A stretch of DNA of 47,633 nucleotides from Pseudomonadota bacterium (GCA_023399815.1 JAEWOJ010000153.1:1-47633), one strand, 5' to 3'; shown: positions 35,801 through 46,046, counted from the stretch's first letter. Numbers and translations: made by a program. The notes: generated from the letters alone by a model not told the origin.

Positions 35801-37105
35801 ATGTTCGCCTACTACTTCAGACTGGCCCTGCGCAGTTTCCTCCGCAACAAGATGCTCACTGCGCTGATGGTCCTGGCCATCGCGCTGGGCATCGGCGCGG
35901 CGATGACCACCCTGACCGTGTTCAAGGTGCTGTCCGGCGACCCCATCCCGCACAAGAGCGAGCGCCTGTTCTACGTGCAGCTCGATCCCTACACCCGCGA
36001 GGGCTACAAGCCGGGCGAGGAGCCGGAGTGGCAGCTGACCCGCTTCGACGCCGAGGAACTGCTGCGGCAGAAGAAGGCGCCGCGGCAGGCGATGATGACC
36101 GGCGGCAGCGGCATCGTCGATCCGCGCGTGGACGCGCTCAAGCCCTTCAGCATCAACATGCGCTACACCTCGGCCGACTTCTTCCCGATGTTCGACACGC
36201 CGTTCCTGTACGGCCAGGGATGGAGCGGCGCCGAGGACGGGGGCCATGCGCGGGTGGCGGTGATCAACCGCACGCTCAACGAGAAGCTGTTCAAGGGCGA
36301 GAACAGCGTCGGCCGCGAGGTGCTGGTCGAAGGCCACCCGCTGCGCGTGGTCGGCGTGCTCGACACCTGGTCGCCGCGCCCGCAGTTCTACGACCTGTTC
36401 TCCGGCCGCTACGACCGCAGGGAGGAAGTATTCCTGCCGTTCTCCACCTCGCGCGACCTGCAGCTGGACCGCAACGGCAACATGAACTGCTTCGGCCGCG
36501 AGATCGTCAACGATGCGACCGCGCTGAACGTGCCCTGCGCCTGGATCCAGTACTGGGTGGAACTGGATTCGGCCGGCGACGCCGCCGCGTTCAAGACCTA
36601 CCTGGACAACTATTCCGACCAGCAGCGCGCCGCCGGCCGCTTCGAGCGCCCGGCCAACACCCGCCTGCGCAACGTGATGGAGTGGCTGGAGTTCCGCAAC
36701 GTGGTGCCGGGCGACGTGCGTCTGCAGATGTGGCTGGCCTTCGGCTTCCTGCTGGTGTGCCTGGTCAACACCGTCGGCCTGCTGCTGGCCAAGTTCCTGC
36801 GCCGCAGCGGCGAGATCGGCGTGCGCCGTGCGCTCGGCGCCAGCCGCACCGAGATCTTCAAGCAGTGCCTAGTCGAGGCCGGCACCATTGGCCTGGCCGG
36901 CGGCCTGCTCGGCCTGCTGCTGGCGCTCGGCGGCCTGTGGGCGGTGCGGCAGCGCCCGGCCGAATACGCGTCGCTGGCGCACCTGGACGGTTCGATGCTG
37001 CTGCTGACCTTCGTCCTGGCCGTCGCCGCCAGCCTGCTGGCCGGCATCCTGCCGGCATGGCGGGCGATGCAGGTCACCCCCGCGCTGCAGCTCAAGAGCC
37101 AATAA
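35801..37105 (+). CDS. ABC permease, MacB/FtsX fold, type A of pair 2
   Basis: This encodes a 434-residue permease that opens MFAYYFRLALRSFLRNKMLTALMVL. The periplasmic domain contains FDAEELLRQKKAPRQAMMTGG, nearly the same as in the type A protein of pair 3, so these two A proteins are closest to each other. The coupling segment is LAKFLRRSGEIGVRRALGASRTEIF, and three C-terminal helices end PALQLKSQ. It shares topology with the other type A proteins and probably pairs with the B protein that follows after 95 bases. Confidence 0.92.
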   Translation: MFAYYFRLALRSFLRNKMLTALMVLAIALGIGAAMTTLTVFKVLSGDPIPHKSERLFYVQLDPYTREGYKPGEEPEWQLTRFDAEELLRQKKAPRQAMMTGGSGIVDPRVDALKPFSINMRYTSADFFPMFDTPFLYGQGWSGAEDGGHARVAVINRTLNEKLFKGENSVGREVLVEGHPLRVVGVLDTWSPRPQFYDLFSGRYDRREEVFLPFSTSRDLQLDRNGNMNCFGREIVNDATALNVPCAWIQYWVELDSAGDAAAFKTYLDNYSDQQRAAGRFERPANTRLRNVMEWLEFRNVVPGDVRLQMWLAFGFLLVCLVNTVGLLLAKFLRRSGEIGVRRALGASRTEIFKQCLVEAGTIGLAGGLLGLLLALGGLWAVRQRPAEYASLAHLDGSMLLLTFVLAVAASLLAGILPAWRAMQVTPALQLKSQ

Positions 37106-37127
37106 GGCTGGAACTACTGAGGGGTGC

Positions 37128-37182
37128 GGAGTGGGCGCGGAATCGGCTCTCTCCGCCCACTTCCCACTCCTCGCTTTTTTTT
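37128..37182 (+). terminator. Terminator-like hairpin inside the permease operon
   Basis: GGAGTGGG (37128-37135) pairs with CCCACTCC (37163-37170), and an alternative inner stem GTGGGCG/CGCCCAC is possible. Eight T residues follow at 37175-37182. This has the layout of an intrinsic terminator but lies between genes of one operon, so it may lower expression of the genes after it. Confidence 0.5.
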
Positions 37183-37200
37183 CCGCTTCCGGAGAACCCC

Positions 37201-38403
37201 ATGGAAATCCGTCCCATCCTCTCCACGCTCGCGCGCCACAAGATGGCCGCCGCGCTGATCGTGCTGGAGATCGCGCTGAGCTGCGCGATCATCTGCAACG
37301 CGCTGTTCATCGTCACCCAGCGCATGGAAACCCTGAACCTGGCCAGCGGCATGGACGACGACCGCCTGATCGAGATCGGCCTGAGCGGCATCGGCCAGCA
37401 GACCGACGCCGACGCCCGCACCGCCGAGGACCTGGCCTCGCTGCGCGCCATTGCCGGCGTGGAGCGCGTGGCGATCAGCAACCAGCTGCCGTTCCAGAAC
37501 GGCAGCTGGAACACCTCGCTCTCGCTCAGCGCCGAGCAGGAAGTACCCACGCTCAACGCCACCCAGTACATGGTCGGCGAAGGCACCCTGGCCACCATGG
37601 GCCTGAAGCTGGTCGCCGGCCGCGACTTCAACGCCGATGAGTACAAGAGCAGCGACGTGCTGAGCAAGGTGGAAGACGTCACCGGGCTGCGCTCGGCCAT
37701 CATTCTCAGCAAGCCGGCCGCCGACAAGATGTTTCCCGAGGGCGGCGCGGTCGGCAAGACCGTGTACATGGCCAACATCCCTCTGACCATCGTCGGCGTG
37801 GTCGACACCCTGCTGCGCCCGAACATGATGGGCAACAACCGCACCTTCTCGGTGATCTTCCCGATCCGCATGAACTTCTCCAACGGCGGCCGCTACCTGA
37901 TCCGCGTCACCGATCCGGCACGCCGCGCCGAGGTGCTGGAGCAGGCGCTGGCGACGCTGGACAAGAACGATCCCAACCGTCTGGTCTGGCGCAAGCTGAC
38001 CTACGAGGAAGGACGCGCCAACTACTTCGCCGACGACCGCGACATGATCGGCCTGCTGCTCCTGGTCACCGCGCTGGGCATCGTCGGCCTGGCCAGCTTC
38101 TGGGTGCAGCAGCGCACCAAGCAGATCGGCATCCGCCGCGCGCTCGGCGCGACCAAGGGCCAGATCCTGCGCTACTTCCAGACCGAGAACTTCCTGCTGG
38201 CGACGATCGGCATCGTCATCGGCATGCTGCTGGCCTACCTGCTGAACCAGTGGCTGATGGGGCGCTACGAACTGCCGCGGCTGCCGCTGCTGTACCTGCC
38301 GGTCGGCGCGGCGGCGCTGTGGCTGCTGGGGCAGCTGGCCGTGTTCGGCCCGGCGCGCCGCGCCGCGGCGATCCCGCCGGCAGTGGCCACCCGCAGTACC
38401 TGA
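37201..38403 (+). CDS. ABC permease, MacB/FtsX fold, type B of pair 2
   Basis: This encodes a 400-residue permease that opens MEIRPILSTLARHKMAAALIVLEIALSCAIIC. A periplasmic domain (about 45-280) is followed by three helices with the segment QRTKQIGIRRALGATKGQI, and the C terminus is AAAIPPAVATRST. I chose the ATG at 37201, which begins the conserved N terminus and follows GGAGAA; the frame is open far upstream, but that part is antisense-like filler. Its stop is 22 bases before the next type A gene, so pairs 2 and 3 are tightly joined. Confidence 0.92.
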   Translation: MEIRPILSTLARHKMAAALIVLEIALSCAIICNALFIVTQRMETLNLASGMDDDRLIEIGLSGIGQQTDADARTAEDLASLRAIAGVERVAISNQLPFQNGSWNTSLSLSAEQEVPTLNATQYMVGEGTLATMGLKLVAGRDFNADEYKSSDVLSKVEDVTGLRSAIILSKPAADKMFPEGGAVGKTVYMANIPLTIVGVVDTLLRPNMMGNNRTFSVIFPIRMNFSNGGRYLIRVTDPARRAEVLEQALATLDKNDPNRLVWRKLTYEEGRANYFADDRDMIGLLLLVTALGIVGLASFWVQQRTKQIGIRRALGATKGQILRYFQTENFLLATIGIVIGMLLAYLLNQWLMGRYELPRLPLLYLPVGAAALWLLGQLAVFGPARRAAAIPPAVATRST

Positions 38404-38425
38404 TCCGGTCCATAGGGGGAACGGA

Positions 38426-39739
38426 ATGCTCGGCTACTACCTGCAGCTCGCGCTGCGCAGCTTCCACCGCAACAAGGTGCTGACTACCTTGATGGTGCTG
38501 ACCATCGCGGTCGGCATCGGCGCGACGATGACCACCCTGGGCCTGTATTTCGTCCTTTCCGGCGACCCGATTCCGGGCAAGAGCGCGCGGCTGTTCTATC
38601 CGCGCATCGAGCCCCGCACCCTGCGCAAGGACGCCTCGCTGGACAAGGACCCGTTGAGGCAGATGACCCGCTATGACGCGGAGGAACTGCTGCGGCAAAA
38701 GCGCGCCGACCGACAGGCGGTGATGACGGCCGGTTCGGTCACCGTGCAACCGGACGGAAACGCCGGCCAGCCCTTCCGCTCCATGGCACGCTACACCTCG
38801 GCGGACTTCTTCCCGATGTTCGACGTGCCCCTGAGCAGCGGCAACGCATGGAGTGCGGCCGACGATGAAGCGCGCGCGCAGGTGGCGGTCATCGATCGCC
38901 GGCTGGCGGCCCGGATGTTCGGCACCGAAGCTGCAGTCGGCAGGGAAATACGGCTGCCGCAAGGCGTGTTCCGTGTCGTCGGCGTGCTCGGGAACTGGGG
39001 GCCAACGCCACGGTTCTATGATCTGACCGGCCAACGCTACGGCGCCGATGAACAGATACTGCTGCCGTTCTCCACTTCCCGCGCCCTGCGCCTGGATACG
39101 CAGGGTTCCATGCAGTGCTGGGGCAGCGGCGGCGACGGTGAGGAAGGCGGCCGCGCCCTCAATGCGCCCTGTGCCTGGCTGCAATACTGGGTGGAGCTGG
39201 ACTCCCCGCAGAAGGCCGGCGCCTACCTGAAGTACCTGGCCGACTATTCCGATGCCCAGCGCGCCAGTGGCCGCTTCGAGCGTCCGAACAACGTACGTCT
39301 GGACGATGTGATGGGCTGGCTGGATTACAACCGCATCGTGCCTAACGATGTCCGCCTGCAGATGTGGCTGGCCTTCGGTTTCCTGCTGGTATGCCTGATC
39401 AATACGGTGAGCCTGCTGCTGGCCAAGTTCCTGCGCCGCGGCGGCGAGATCGGCATACGCCGCGCGCTGGGTGCTTCGCGTCTGGACATCTTCAAGCAAT
39501 GCCTCACCGAAGCCGGCGTCATCGGACTGGTCGGTGGCAGCCTGGGCCTGGGCTTCGCCGCCATCGGCCTGTGGCTGATCCGCCAGCAACCGGACGAGTA
39601 CGCGAAGCTGGCGCATATGGATGGCACCACGCTGTGGCTGACCTTCGCGCTCGCAGTGACGGTGAGCCTGCTGGCCGGCCTGCTGCCGGCGTGGCGCGCG
39701 ATGCAGGTTCCTCCCGCGCTGCAACTCAAGAGCCAATGA
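38426..39739 (+). CDS. ABC permease, MacB/FtsX fold, type A of pair 3
   Basis: This encodes a 437-residue permease that opens MLGYYLQLALRSFHRNKVLTTLMVL. It has the same layout as the type A protein of pair 2, including RYDAEELLRQKRADRQAVM, FLRRGGEIGIRRALGASRLDIF and the end PALQLKSQ. Its codon use is slightly looser than in pair 2 (ATA and other A/T-ending codons occur), so it may have a different recent history. It pairs with the B gene that follows after 127 bases. Confidence 0.91.
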   Translation: MLGYYLQLALRSFHRNKVLTTLMVLTIAVGIGATMTTLGLYFVLSGDPIPGKSARLFYPRIEPRTLRKDASLDKDPLRQMTRYDAEELLRQKRADRQAVMTAGSVTVQPDGNAGQPFRSMARYTSADFFPMFDVPLSSGNAWSAADDEARAQVAVIDRRLAARMFGTEAAVGREIRLPQGVFRVVGVLGNWGPTPRFYDLTGQRYGADEQILLPFSTSRALRLDTQGSMQCWGSGGDGEEGGRALNAPCAWLQYWVELDSPQKAGAYLKYLADYSDAQRASGRFERPNNVRLDDVMGWLDYNRIVPNDVRLQMWLAFGFLLVCLINTVSLLLAKFLRRGGEIGIRRALGASRLDIFKQCLTEAGVIGLVGGSLGLGFAAIGLWLIRQQPDEYAKLAHMDGTTLWLTFALAVTVSLLAGLLPAWRAMQVPPALQLKSQ

Positions 39740-39742
39740 TGA

Positions 39743-39853
39743 AGTGGGAAACGGGCGGAAATGGAGCATGTGGAGCAGGCTCCCATCCGGCCGGCAGCCT
39801 CGCCGGCGCCGTCATCGTTCCCGCACTCTCCGCCTGCCGCCTCGTTTCCTACT
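39743..39853 (+). other. Long-range inverted repeat between the genes of permease pair 3
   Basis: AGTGGGAAACGGGCGG (39743-39758) can pair with CCGCCTCGTTTCCTACT (39837-39853) over 16 positions with one wobble and one bulge, closing a loop of about 78 bases. It fills most of the 127-base spacer, where I see no gene. No T run follows, so it is not an intrinsic terminator. Confidence 0.4.
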
Positions 39854-39866
39854 CCCATCGGTGAAC

Positions 39867-41090
39867 ATGGAAATCCTGCCCATCCTCAACATGCTGCTGC
39901 GGCACAAGATCGCCGCCCTGCTGGTCGTGCTGGAAATCGCCCTGAGCTGCGCGATCATCTGCAACGCGGTGTTCATCATCAGCAACCGCATCGCCGAGCT
40001 GCGGATCGAAAGCGGCATAGCCGACAACGAACTGGTGTATCTGTCCACCAGCAGCCTGCTGCCCGACGTCAACCACGACGCCCTGCGCAGGCAGGACATC
40101 CGCGCGCTTTCCTCCCTGCCCGGAGTGAAAACGGTGAGCAGCGTCAACCAGATTCCCTATGGCGGCAACGTCTGGGGCTCGGACATCCGTCTCGATGCGG
40201 GTCAAATCCGGCCTACCGCCACCGCCTCGCTCTACATGGACGACGGACAACTGCTGCAGACCTTCGGACTGCGGGTGATGGAAGGCCGCGCGTTCACCCC
40301 GGACGAGTATCTGGAGAACAGCACGTTCGACCCCAACCGGGTCGGCCAGACCGTCCCCGCCATCATGCTGAGCCGGTCCTTGGCCGACTCGCTGTTCCCG
40401 GGCCAGAGCGCGCTTGGCAGGAGCCTCTATGTCTGGGGAGAACAGCAGCCCCCTTCGACCGTCGTCGGCGTGACCAGCGACCTGATGGCGCCCGGAGAAG
40501 CGGGCAGCTTCGCCAACCGCTTCGACTCGATGATCTTCCCGATCCGGGTCTCCAATGGCGGCTATGCGCTGCGCACCACGCCGGAACAGCGCGAAAGCGT
40601 GCTCCAGGCCGCCATCGCCGCGTTGAACCACGAAGACCCCAACCGGATCATCGAAGAGAAGGGCACGCTGGAGCAGATGCGCACCGATTTTCATCGGCGT
40701 GACCGCTCGGTGATCTGGCTCCTGCTTGCCGTGTGCTCCGCACTGCTGGCGGTCACCGCCTTCGGCATCATCGGCCTGTCCAGTTTCTGGGTGCAGCAGC
40801 GCACCCGGCAGATCGGTATCCGCCGCGCGCTGGGCGCCACCCGCAGGCACATCCTGCGTTACTTCCAGATGGAGAACTTCCTGCTCAGCAGCATCGGGAT
40901 CGCATTGGGGCTGTTCCTGGCCTACGGCCTGAACATGCTGCTGATGAGCCATTACGAACTGCCGCGCCTGCCGCTGGCCTACCTGCCGGTCGCTGCGGCA
41001 GTGCTGTGGCTGCTGGGCCAGGCGGCGGTGCTCGGGCCCGCGCGGCGTGCGGCATCCATTCCACCGGCCGTCGCCACGCGCAGCACCTGA
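39867..41090 (+). CDS. ABC permease, MacB/FtsX fold, type B of pair 3
   Basis: This encodes a 407-residue permease that opens MEILPILNMLLRHKIAALLVVLEIALSCAIIC. The periplasmic domain is followed by three helices and the segment QRTRQIGIRRALGATRRHI; the end is AASIPPAVATRST. It is closest to the type B protein of pair 2. I chose the ATG at 39867 because it begins the conserved N terminus; the frame remains open 41 codons upstream without family similarity. It ends 17 bases before the NTF2-like gene. Confidence 0.91.
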   Translation: MEILPILNMLLRHKIAALLVVLEIALSCAIICNAVFIISNRIAELRIESGIADNELVYLSTSSLLPDVNHDALRRQDIRALSSLPGVKTVSSVNQIPYGGNVWGSDIRLDAGQIRPTATASLYMDDGQLLQTFGLRVMEGRAFTPDEYLENSTFDPNRVGQTVPAIMLSRSLADSLFPGQSALGRSLYVWGEQQPPSTVVGVTSDLMAPGEAGSFANRFDSMIFPIRVSNGGYALRTTPEQRESVLQAAIAALNHEDPNRIIEEKGTLEQMRTDFHRRDRSVIWLLLAVCSALLAVTAFGIIGLSSFWVQQRTRQIGIRRALGATRRHILRYFQMENFLLSSIGIALGLFLAYGLNMLLMSHYELPRLPLAYLPVAAAVLWLLGQAAVLGPARRAASIPPAVATRST

Positions 41091-41107
41091 CCCCACGAGG
41101 ACACGCC

Positions 41108-41590
41108 ATGAAGACCACGCTGCGCCTGTTGCCCCTGCTGCTGATGTCGCCCGCCGCCACGGCGCTGGCGACCGACGACCTGACCACCACCATCGCCGCG
41201 CTCGACCAGGCGGTGTTCGACAGCTTCAACCGATGCGCCGACCCGCAGCAGCTGCAACGGCACGCGGGCTACTTCGACCCGGCGGTCGAGTTCTACCACG
41301 ACACCGGCGGCGTCACCTGGACCCGCGAGGCGATGCTGGAGAACACCCGCAAGCACGCCTGCGGCCACTACACCCGCGAACTGGTGGAAGGCAGCCTGCA
41401 GGTGTTCCCGATCAAGGACTTCGGCGCCATCGCCCAGGGCAGCCACCGCTTCTGCGACACCGCCAGCGGCAAGTGCGAGGGCCTGGCCGATTTCGTCATG
41501 CTCTGGCACCTGCACGACGGCCAATGGACCATCACCCGCGTGCTCAGCTACGGGCACCGCGCGGCCAACCCGGCCGCGGAGCAGCCATGA
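41108..41590 (+). CDS. Exported NTF2-like (DUF4440/SnoaL-type) protein
   Basis: This encodes a 160-residue protein with a signal peptide (MKTTLRLLPLLLMSPAATALA). The rest fits the NTF2/SnoaL-like cone fold: DDLTTTIAALDQAVFDSFNRC, then HAGYFDPAVEFYHDTGG and the closing ADFVMLWHLHDGQWTITRVLSYGH. Such domains bind small molecules or act as simple enzymes; the function here is unknown. Four cysteines may form disulfides in the periplasm. Its place between the last permease and the regulator genes suggests it serves the transporter, for example as a ligand-binding accessory. Confidence 0.8.
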   Translation: MKTTLRLLPLLLMSPAATALATDDLTTTIAALDQAVFDSFNRCADPQQLQRHAGYFDPAVEFYHDTGGVTWTREAMLENTRKHACGHYTRELVEGSLQVFPIKDFGAIAQGSHRFCDTASGKCEGLADFVMLWHLHDGQWTITRVLSYGHRAANPAAEQP

Positions 41591-41693
41591 AGCGCGTGCC
41601 CGGGCCACTTCCGGCAGGCCCGCAACCTGCCAGCGCAAGCCGCAACGTGTAAGGTCTGCGCTTCCCTCTCCACTTCCGCCCGCACAAGCTACG

Positions 41694-43034
<1,341 letters not shown>

Positions 43035-43041
43035 AGCCGCC

Positions 43042-44403
43042 ATGCTGAGAACGCGCTCCTTCACCTTCCGCCTGTTCCTGCGCCTGCTGCCGGTGCTGGG
43101 GCTGGCCGCGGCCGTGCCGTGGCTGCTGGCCTACTGGATGGACCGCGGCTGGGTGGTCACCGTGGTCTCTACCGCCCTGCTGCTGGCGCTGATGTGGTGG
43201 ACGCTGCGCCGCGCCACCGCGCCGATCCGCTCGCTGCTGCGCACCCTGGCCGGCATCACCAGCAGCTATCGCGACGGCGAGTACAACTTCGGCGTGCATT
43301 GGCGCGGCGACGACGAGCTGGCGCAGCTGGTGAAGGCGCACGCCGAGCTCGGCGACGTGCTGCGCGAACAGCGCCAGGCGCTGGTGCAGCGCGAACTGCT
43401 GCTGGACACCATGGTGCAGAACACGCCGGTGGCGATGCTGCTGCTGGCCGACGGCGGCGACGGCATCCAGCGCGTGGCGTTCTCCAACCTCTCCGCGCGC
43501 AAGCTGCTGCACGGCGGCTGGAAGCTGGAAGGCAAGCGCATGCACGAGCTGCTGGAGAACATGCCGGTGGAACTGCGCAACGCCATCGCCCGCGGCGGCG
43601 ACAGCCTGTTCGCGGTGCGTGCGACCAACGACGGCGAGGGCGAGGGCGACGAGGACGACGAGCAGATCTACCACCTGTCGCGGCGCAGCTTCCACCTCAA
43701 CGGCCGCCCGCACGACCTGCTGCTGCTGCGCCTGCTGACCGCCGAGCTGCGCCGGCAGGAAGTGCAGACCTGGAAGAAGGTCATCCGCGTCATCAGCCAC
43801 GAGCTCAACAACTCGCTGGCGCCGATCGCCTCGCTGGCGCATTCCGGCGCCGAGCTGGTGCGGCGTGGCCGCACCGACCGGCTGGAGGACATCTTCGGCA
43901 CGGTCGAGGAACGCGCGCGCCACCTGGAGGGTTTCATCCGCGGCTACGCGCGCTTCGCCAAGCTGCCGCAGCCGCAGTTGCAGACCATCGCCTGGGCGCC
44001 GTTCCTCGGCGGACTGCAGCAGCAGATCCCGTTCCGCATGGTGCCGCCGCCCGAAGACCTGTGCAGCCGCATCGATCCGGCGCAGTTCTCGCAGGCGCTG
44101 CTCAACCTGCTCAAGAACGCACACGAGGCCAGTACCGACAACGGCGCCGGCGACGATGCGGTGGAAGTGCGCCTGGCGCGGCTGCCGCACTGGCTGCGCA
44201 TCGAGGTACTGGACCGCGGCAGCGGCATGAACGAGGCGGTGCTGCAGAACGCGCTGATGCCGTTCTACTCGACCAAGCGCAACGGCACCGGCCTCGGCCT
44301 GGCCCTGACCCGCGAGATCGTCGAGGCGCACGATGGCCGCATCTCGCTGCAGAACCGCAACGACGGCGGCCTCTGCGTGACCATCCTGCTGCCGGCGGCC
44401 TGA
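43042..44403 (+). CDS. Histidine kinase partner, almost no periplasmic loop
   Basis: This encodes a 453-residue sensor kinase. Two membrane helices (about 10-30 and 38-54) are joined by only a handful of residues (YWMDRGW), so no periplasmic sensing domain exists. A PAS-like region (about 112-235) follows. The phosphorylated histidine is H253 in VISHELNNSLAPI. The ATP-binding domain has the N box NLLKNAHEAS and the G boxes DRGSGMNE and GTGLGLALTREIVEAHDGR. It starts seven bases after the regulator stop. Signal input is inferred to come from within the membrane, possibly from the permeases, as in intramembrane-sensing kinases. Confidence 0.93.
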   Translation: MLRTRSFTFRLFLRLLPVLGLAAAVPWLLAYWMDRGWVVTVVSTALLLALMWWTLRRATAPIRSLLRTLAGITSSYRDGEYNFGVHWRGDDELAQLVKAHAELGDVLREQRQALVQRELLLDTMVQNTPVAMLLLADGGDGIQRVAFSNLSARKLLHGGWKLEGKRMHELLENMPVELRNAIARGGDSLFAVRATNDGEGEGDEDDEQIYHLSRRSFHLNGRPHDLLLLRLLTAELRRQEVQTWKKVIRVISHELNNSLAPIASLAHSGAELVRRGRTDRLEDIFGTVEERARHLEGFIRGYARFAKLPQPQLQTIAWAPFLGGLQQQIPFRMVPPPEDLCSRIDPAQFSQALLNLLKNAHEASTDNGAGDDAVEVRLARLPHWLRIEVLDRGSGMNEAVLQNALMPFYSTKRNGTGLGLALTREIVEAHDGRISLQNRNDGGLCVTILLPAA

Positions 44404-44460
44404 TCCAGGCGATGCGGCGCACCCGCAGCTTCACCACCGAACGACGCACTGCCGCGCATT

Positions 44461-44569
44461 TGCAGGAGCGACGCCAGTCGCGAGCGGCTTTCCCCTTGCT
44501 CCCAAAGGCAATAGGGCTGTTGCAGAAAGATCCGCAGCCGGCCCCATCGCGACTGGCGTCGCTCCTGCA
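44461..44569. repeat. Palindromic repeat, GCAGGAGCGAC type, with a long loop
   Basis: A perfect 23-base inverted repeat (TGCAGGAGCGACGCCAGTCG and its complement, plus three more pairs inward) encloses a loop of about 63 bases, longer than in the other copies. It lies between the convergent histidine-kinase and glmU genes, where it can serve as a transcript end for both strands. Confidence 0.8.
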
Positions 44570-44598
44570 CAAACGAACGGCAGATGGCGGCCGCGCGG

Positions 44599-45963
44599 CT
44601 ACTTCTTCACCGGTCGCTTCCAGCCGTCGATGGTCTGCTGGCGGCTGCGCGCCACCGTCAACTTGCCTTCCGGCGCGTCGCGGGTGACGACCGAGCCGGC
44701 GGCGATGGTGGCGCCGTTCCCCAGCGTCACCGGCGCCACCAGCGAGCTGTTGGAACCGACGAACACATGGTCGCCGATGGTGGTCTGGAACTTGTTCACG
44801 CCGTCGTAGTTGCAGGTGATGGTGCCGGCGCCGATGTTGGTGCCGCTGCCGATCACCGCATCGCCCAGGTAGGTCAGGTGGTTGGCCTTGCTGCCCTTGC
44901 CCAGCGTGGCCTTCTTGGTCTCGACGAAGTTGCCCACGTGCACGCCGTCGGCCAGCACCGTGCCCGGGCGCAGCCGCGCGAACGGGCCGATCTGCGCCGC
45001 GCCCTCGCTGACCACGCCTTCCAGGTCGCAGTGCGGGCGCACCTGCGTGCCGGCGCCCAGCTTCACGTCCTTCAGCCGCACGAAGGCGCCGATGACGACG
45101 CCATCGCCCAACTCTACGTCGCCCTCCAGCACCACGTTGGCGTCGATCTGCACGTCGCGCCCGGCCTTGACCGTACCGCGCTGGTCGAAGCGCGCGGGAT
45201 CGAGCAGGCGCACGCCCTGCCCGCACAGCGCACGCGCCGCGCGCAGCTGCCAGGCGCGCTCCAGCTGCGCCAGCTGCCAGGGATCGTTGGCGCCTTCGGC
45301 CTCCTGCGGATCGGCCACGTGCACCAGCACGGCCGGCGTGTATTCGGCCGCGGCCGTGGCGAACACGTCGGTCAGGTAGTACTCGCCCTGTGCGTTGGCG
45401 TTGGACAGGCCCGACAGCCAGCGGCGCAGCGCGGTCGATTCGGCGGTGACGATGCCGGTGTTCACCGTGCGGATGCGCTTCTGCTCGTCGTCGGCATCCT
45501 TCTGCTCGACGATGGCCGCGACCTTGCCTTCGGCGTCGCGCACGATGCGGCCGTAGCCGCTGGGGTTGTCGAGCTCGGCCACCAGCACGGCCAGCCGCGG
45601 CGCGTCGTGCAGCAACGCGCGCAGCGTGTCGGCGCGGATCAGCGGCACGTCGCCGTACAGCACCAGCACCTGCGCCGTGTCCGGGATGGCCGGCATCGCC
45701 TGCTGCACCGCATGGCCGGTACCCAGCTGCTGCGCCTGCTCGGCCCAGGTCAGATCGTCCTGCCCGGCGAAGGCCGCCCGCACCGCTTCGCCGCCATGGC
45801 CGTGCACCACGTGGATGCCGGCCGGCTGCAGCTGGCGCGCGGCCTCGATCACATGCGCCAGCATCGGCCGCCCGGCGACGGGCTGCAGCACCTTCGGCAG
45901 CGCCGACTTCATGCGCTTGCCGGCACCGGCGGCGAGGATGATCACATGCAACGGTTGGCTCAT
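44599..45963 (-). CDS. glmU: Bifunctional UDP-GlcNAc pyrophosphorylase / GlcN-1-P acetyltransferase
   Basis: This encodes a 454-residue cytosolic enzyme that acetylates glucosamine-1-phosphate and couples it to UTP, giving UDP-GlcNAc for cell-wall and LPS synthesis. The nucleotidyltransferase motif is LAAGAGKRMKSALPKVL at the N terminus. The C-terminal half is a left-handed beta helix of hexapeptide repeats (VIGSGTNIGAGTITCNYDG, VAPVTLGNGATIAAGSV). Length matches E. coli GlmU (456). I chose the ATG at 45961-45963, the normal start MSQPLHVIILAAG. It would act two steps after GlmS, whose gene lies 13.9 kb away. Confidence 0.97.
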   Translation of the reverse strand: MSQPLHVIILAAGAGKRMKSALPKVLQPVAGRPMLAHVIEAARQLQPAGIHVVHGHGGEAVRAAFAGQDDLTWAEQAQQLGTGHAVQQAMPAIPDTAQVLVLYGDVPLIRADTLRALLHDAPRLAVLVAELDNPSGYGRIVRDAEGKVAAIVEQKDADDEQKRIRTVNTGIVTAESTALRRWLSGLSNANAQGEYYLTDVFATAAAEYTPAVLVHVADPQEAEGANDPWQLAQLERAWQLRAARALCGQGVRLLDPARFDQRGTVKAGRDVQIDANVVLEGDVELGDGVVIGAFVRLKDVKLGAGTQVRPHCDLEGVVSEGAAQIGPFARLRPGTVLADGVHVGNFVETKKATLGKGSKANHLTYLGDAVIGSGTNIGAGTITCNYDGVNKFQTTIGDHVFVGSNSSLVAPVTLGNGATIAAGSVVTRDAPEGKLTVARSRQQTIDGWKRPVKK

Positions 45964-46046
45964 CTGGGTTCTTCCGTGGATCGATGTTCGGATTCTATGC
46001 CGGCAGTGGTTAGCATTGGCGGCTTCCACGGCCCACGTTCATCCCC

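Noticed and set aside
32962..35802. A long minus-strand open frame opposite the first two permeases
   Set aside because: It runs through palindromic intergenic repeats and is rich in Gln/His/Arg, as expected for antisense of GC-rich membrane-protein genes.
30930..41090. A Lol lipoprotein-release or MacAB system by direct assignment
   Set aside because: The ATPase and fold are of that superfamily, but six permeases in A-B pairs with a separate ATPase do not match LolCDE, or MacB with its fused ATPase. I therefore give no gene symbols.
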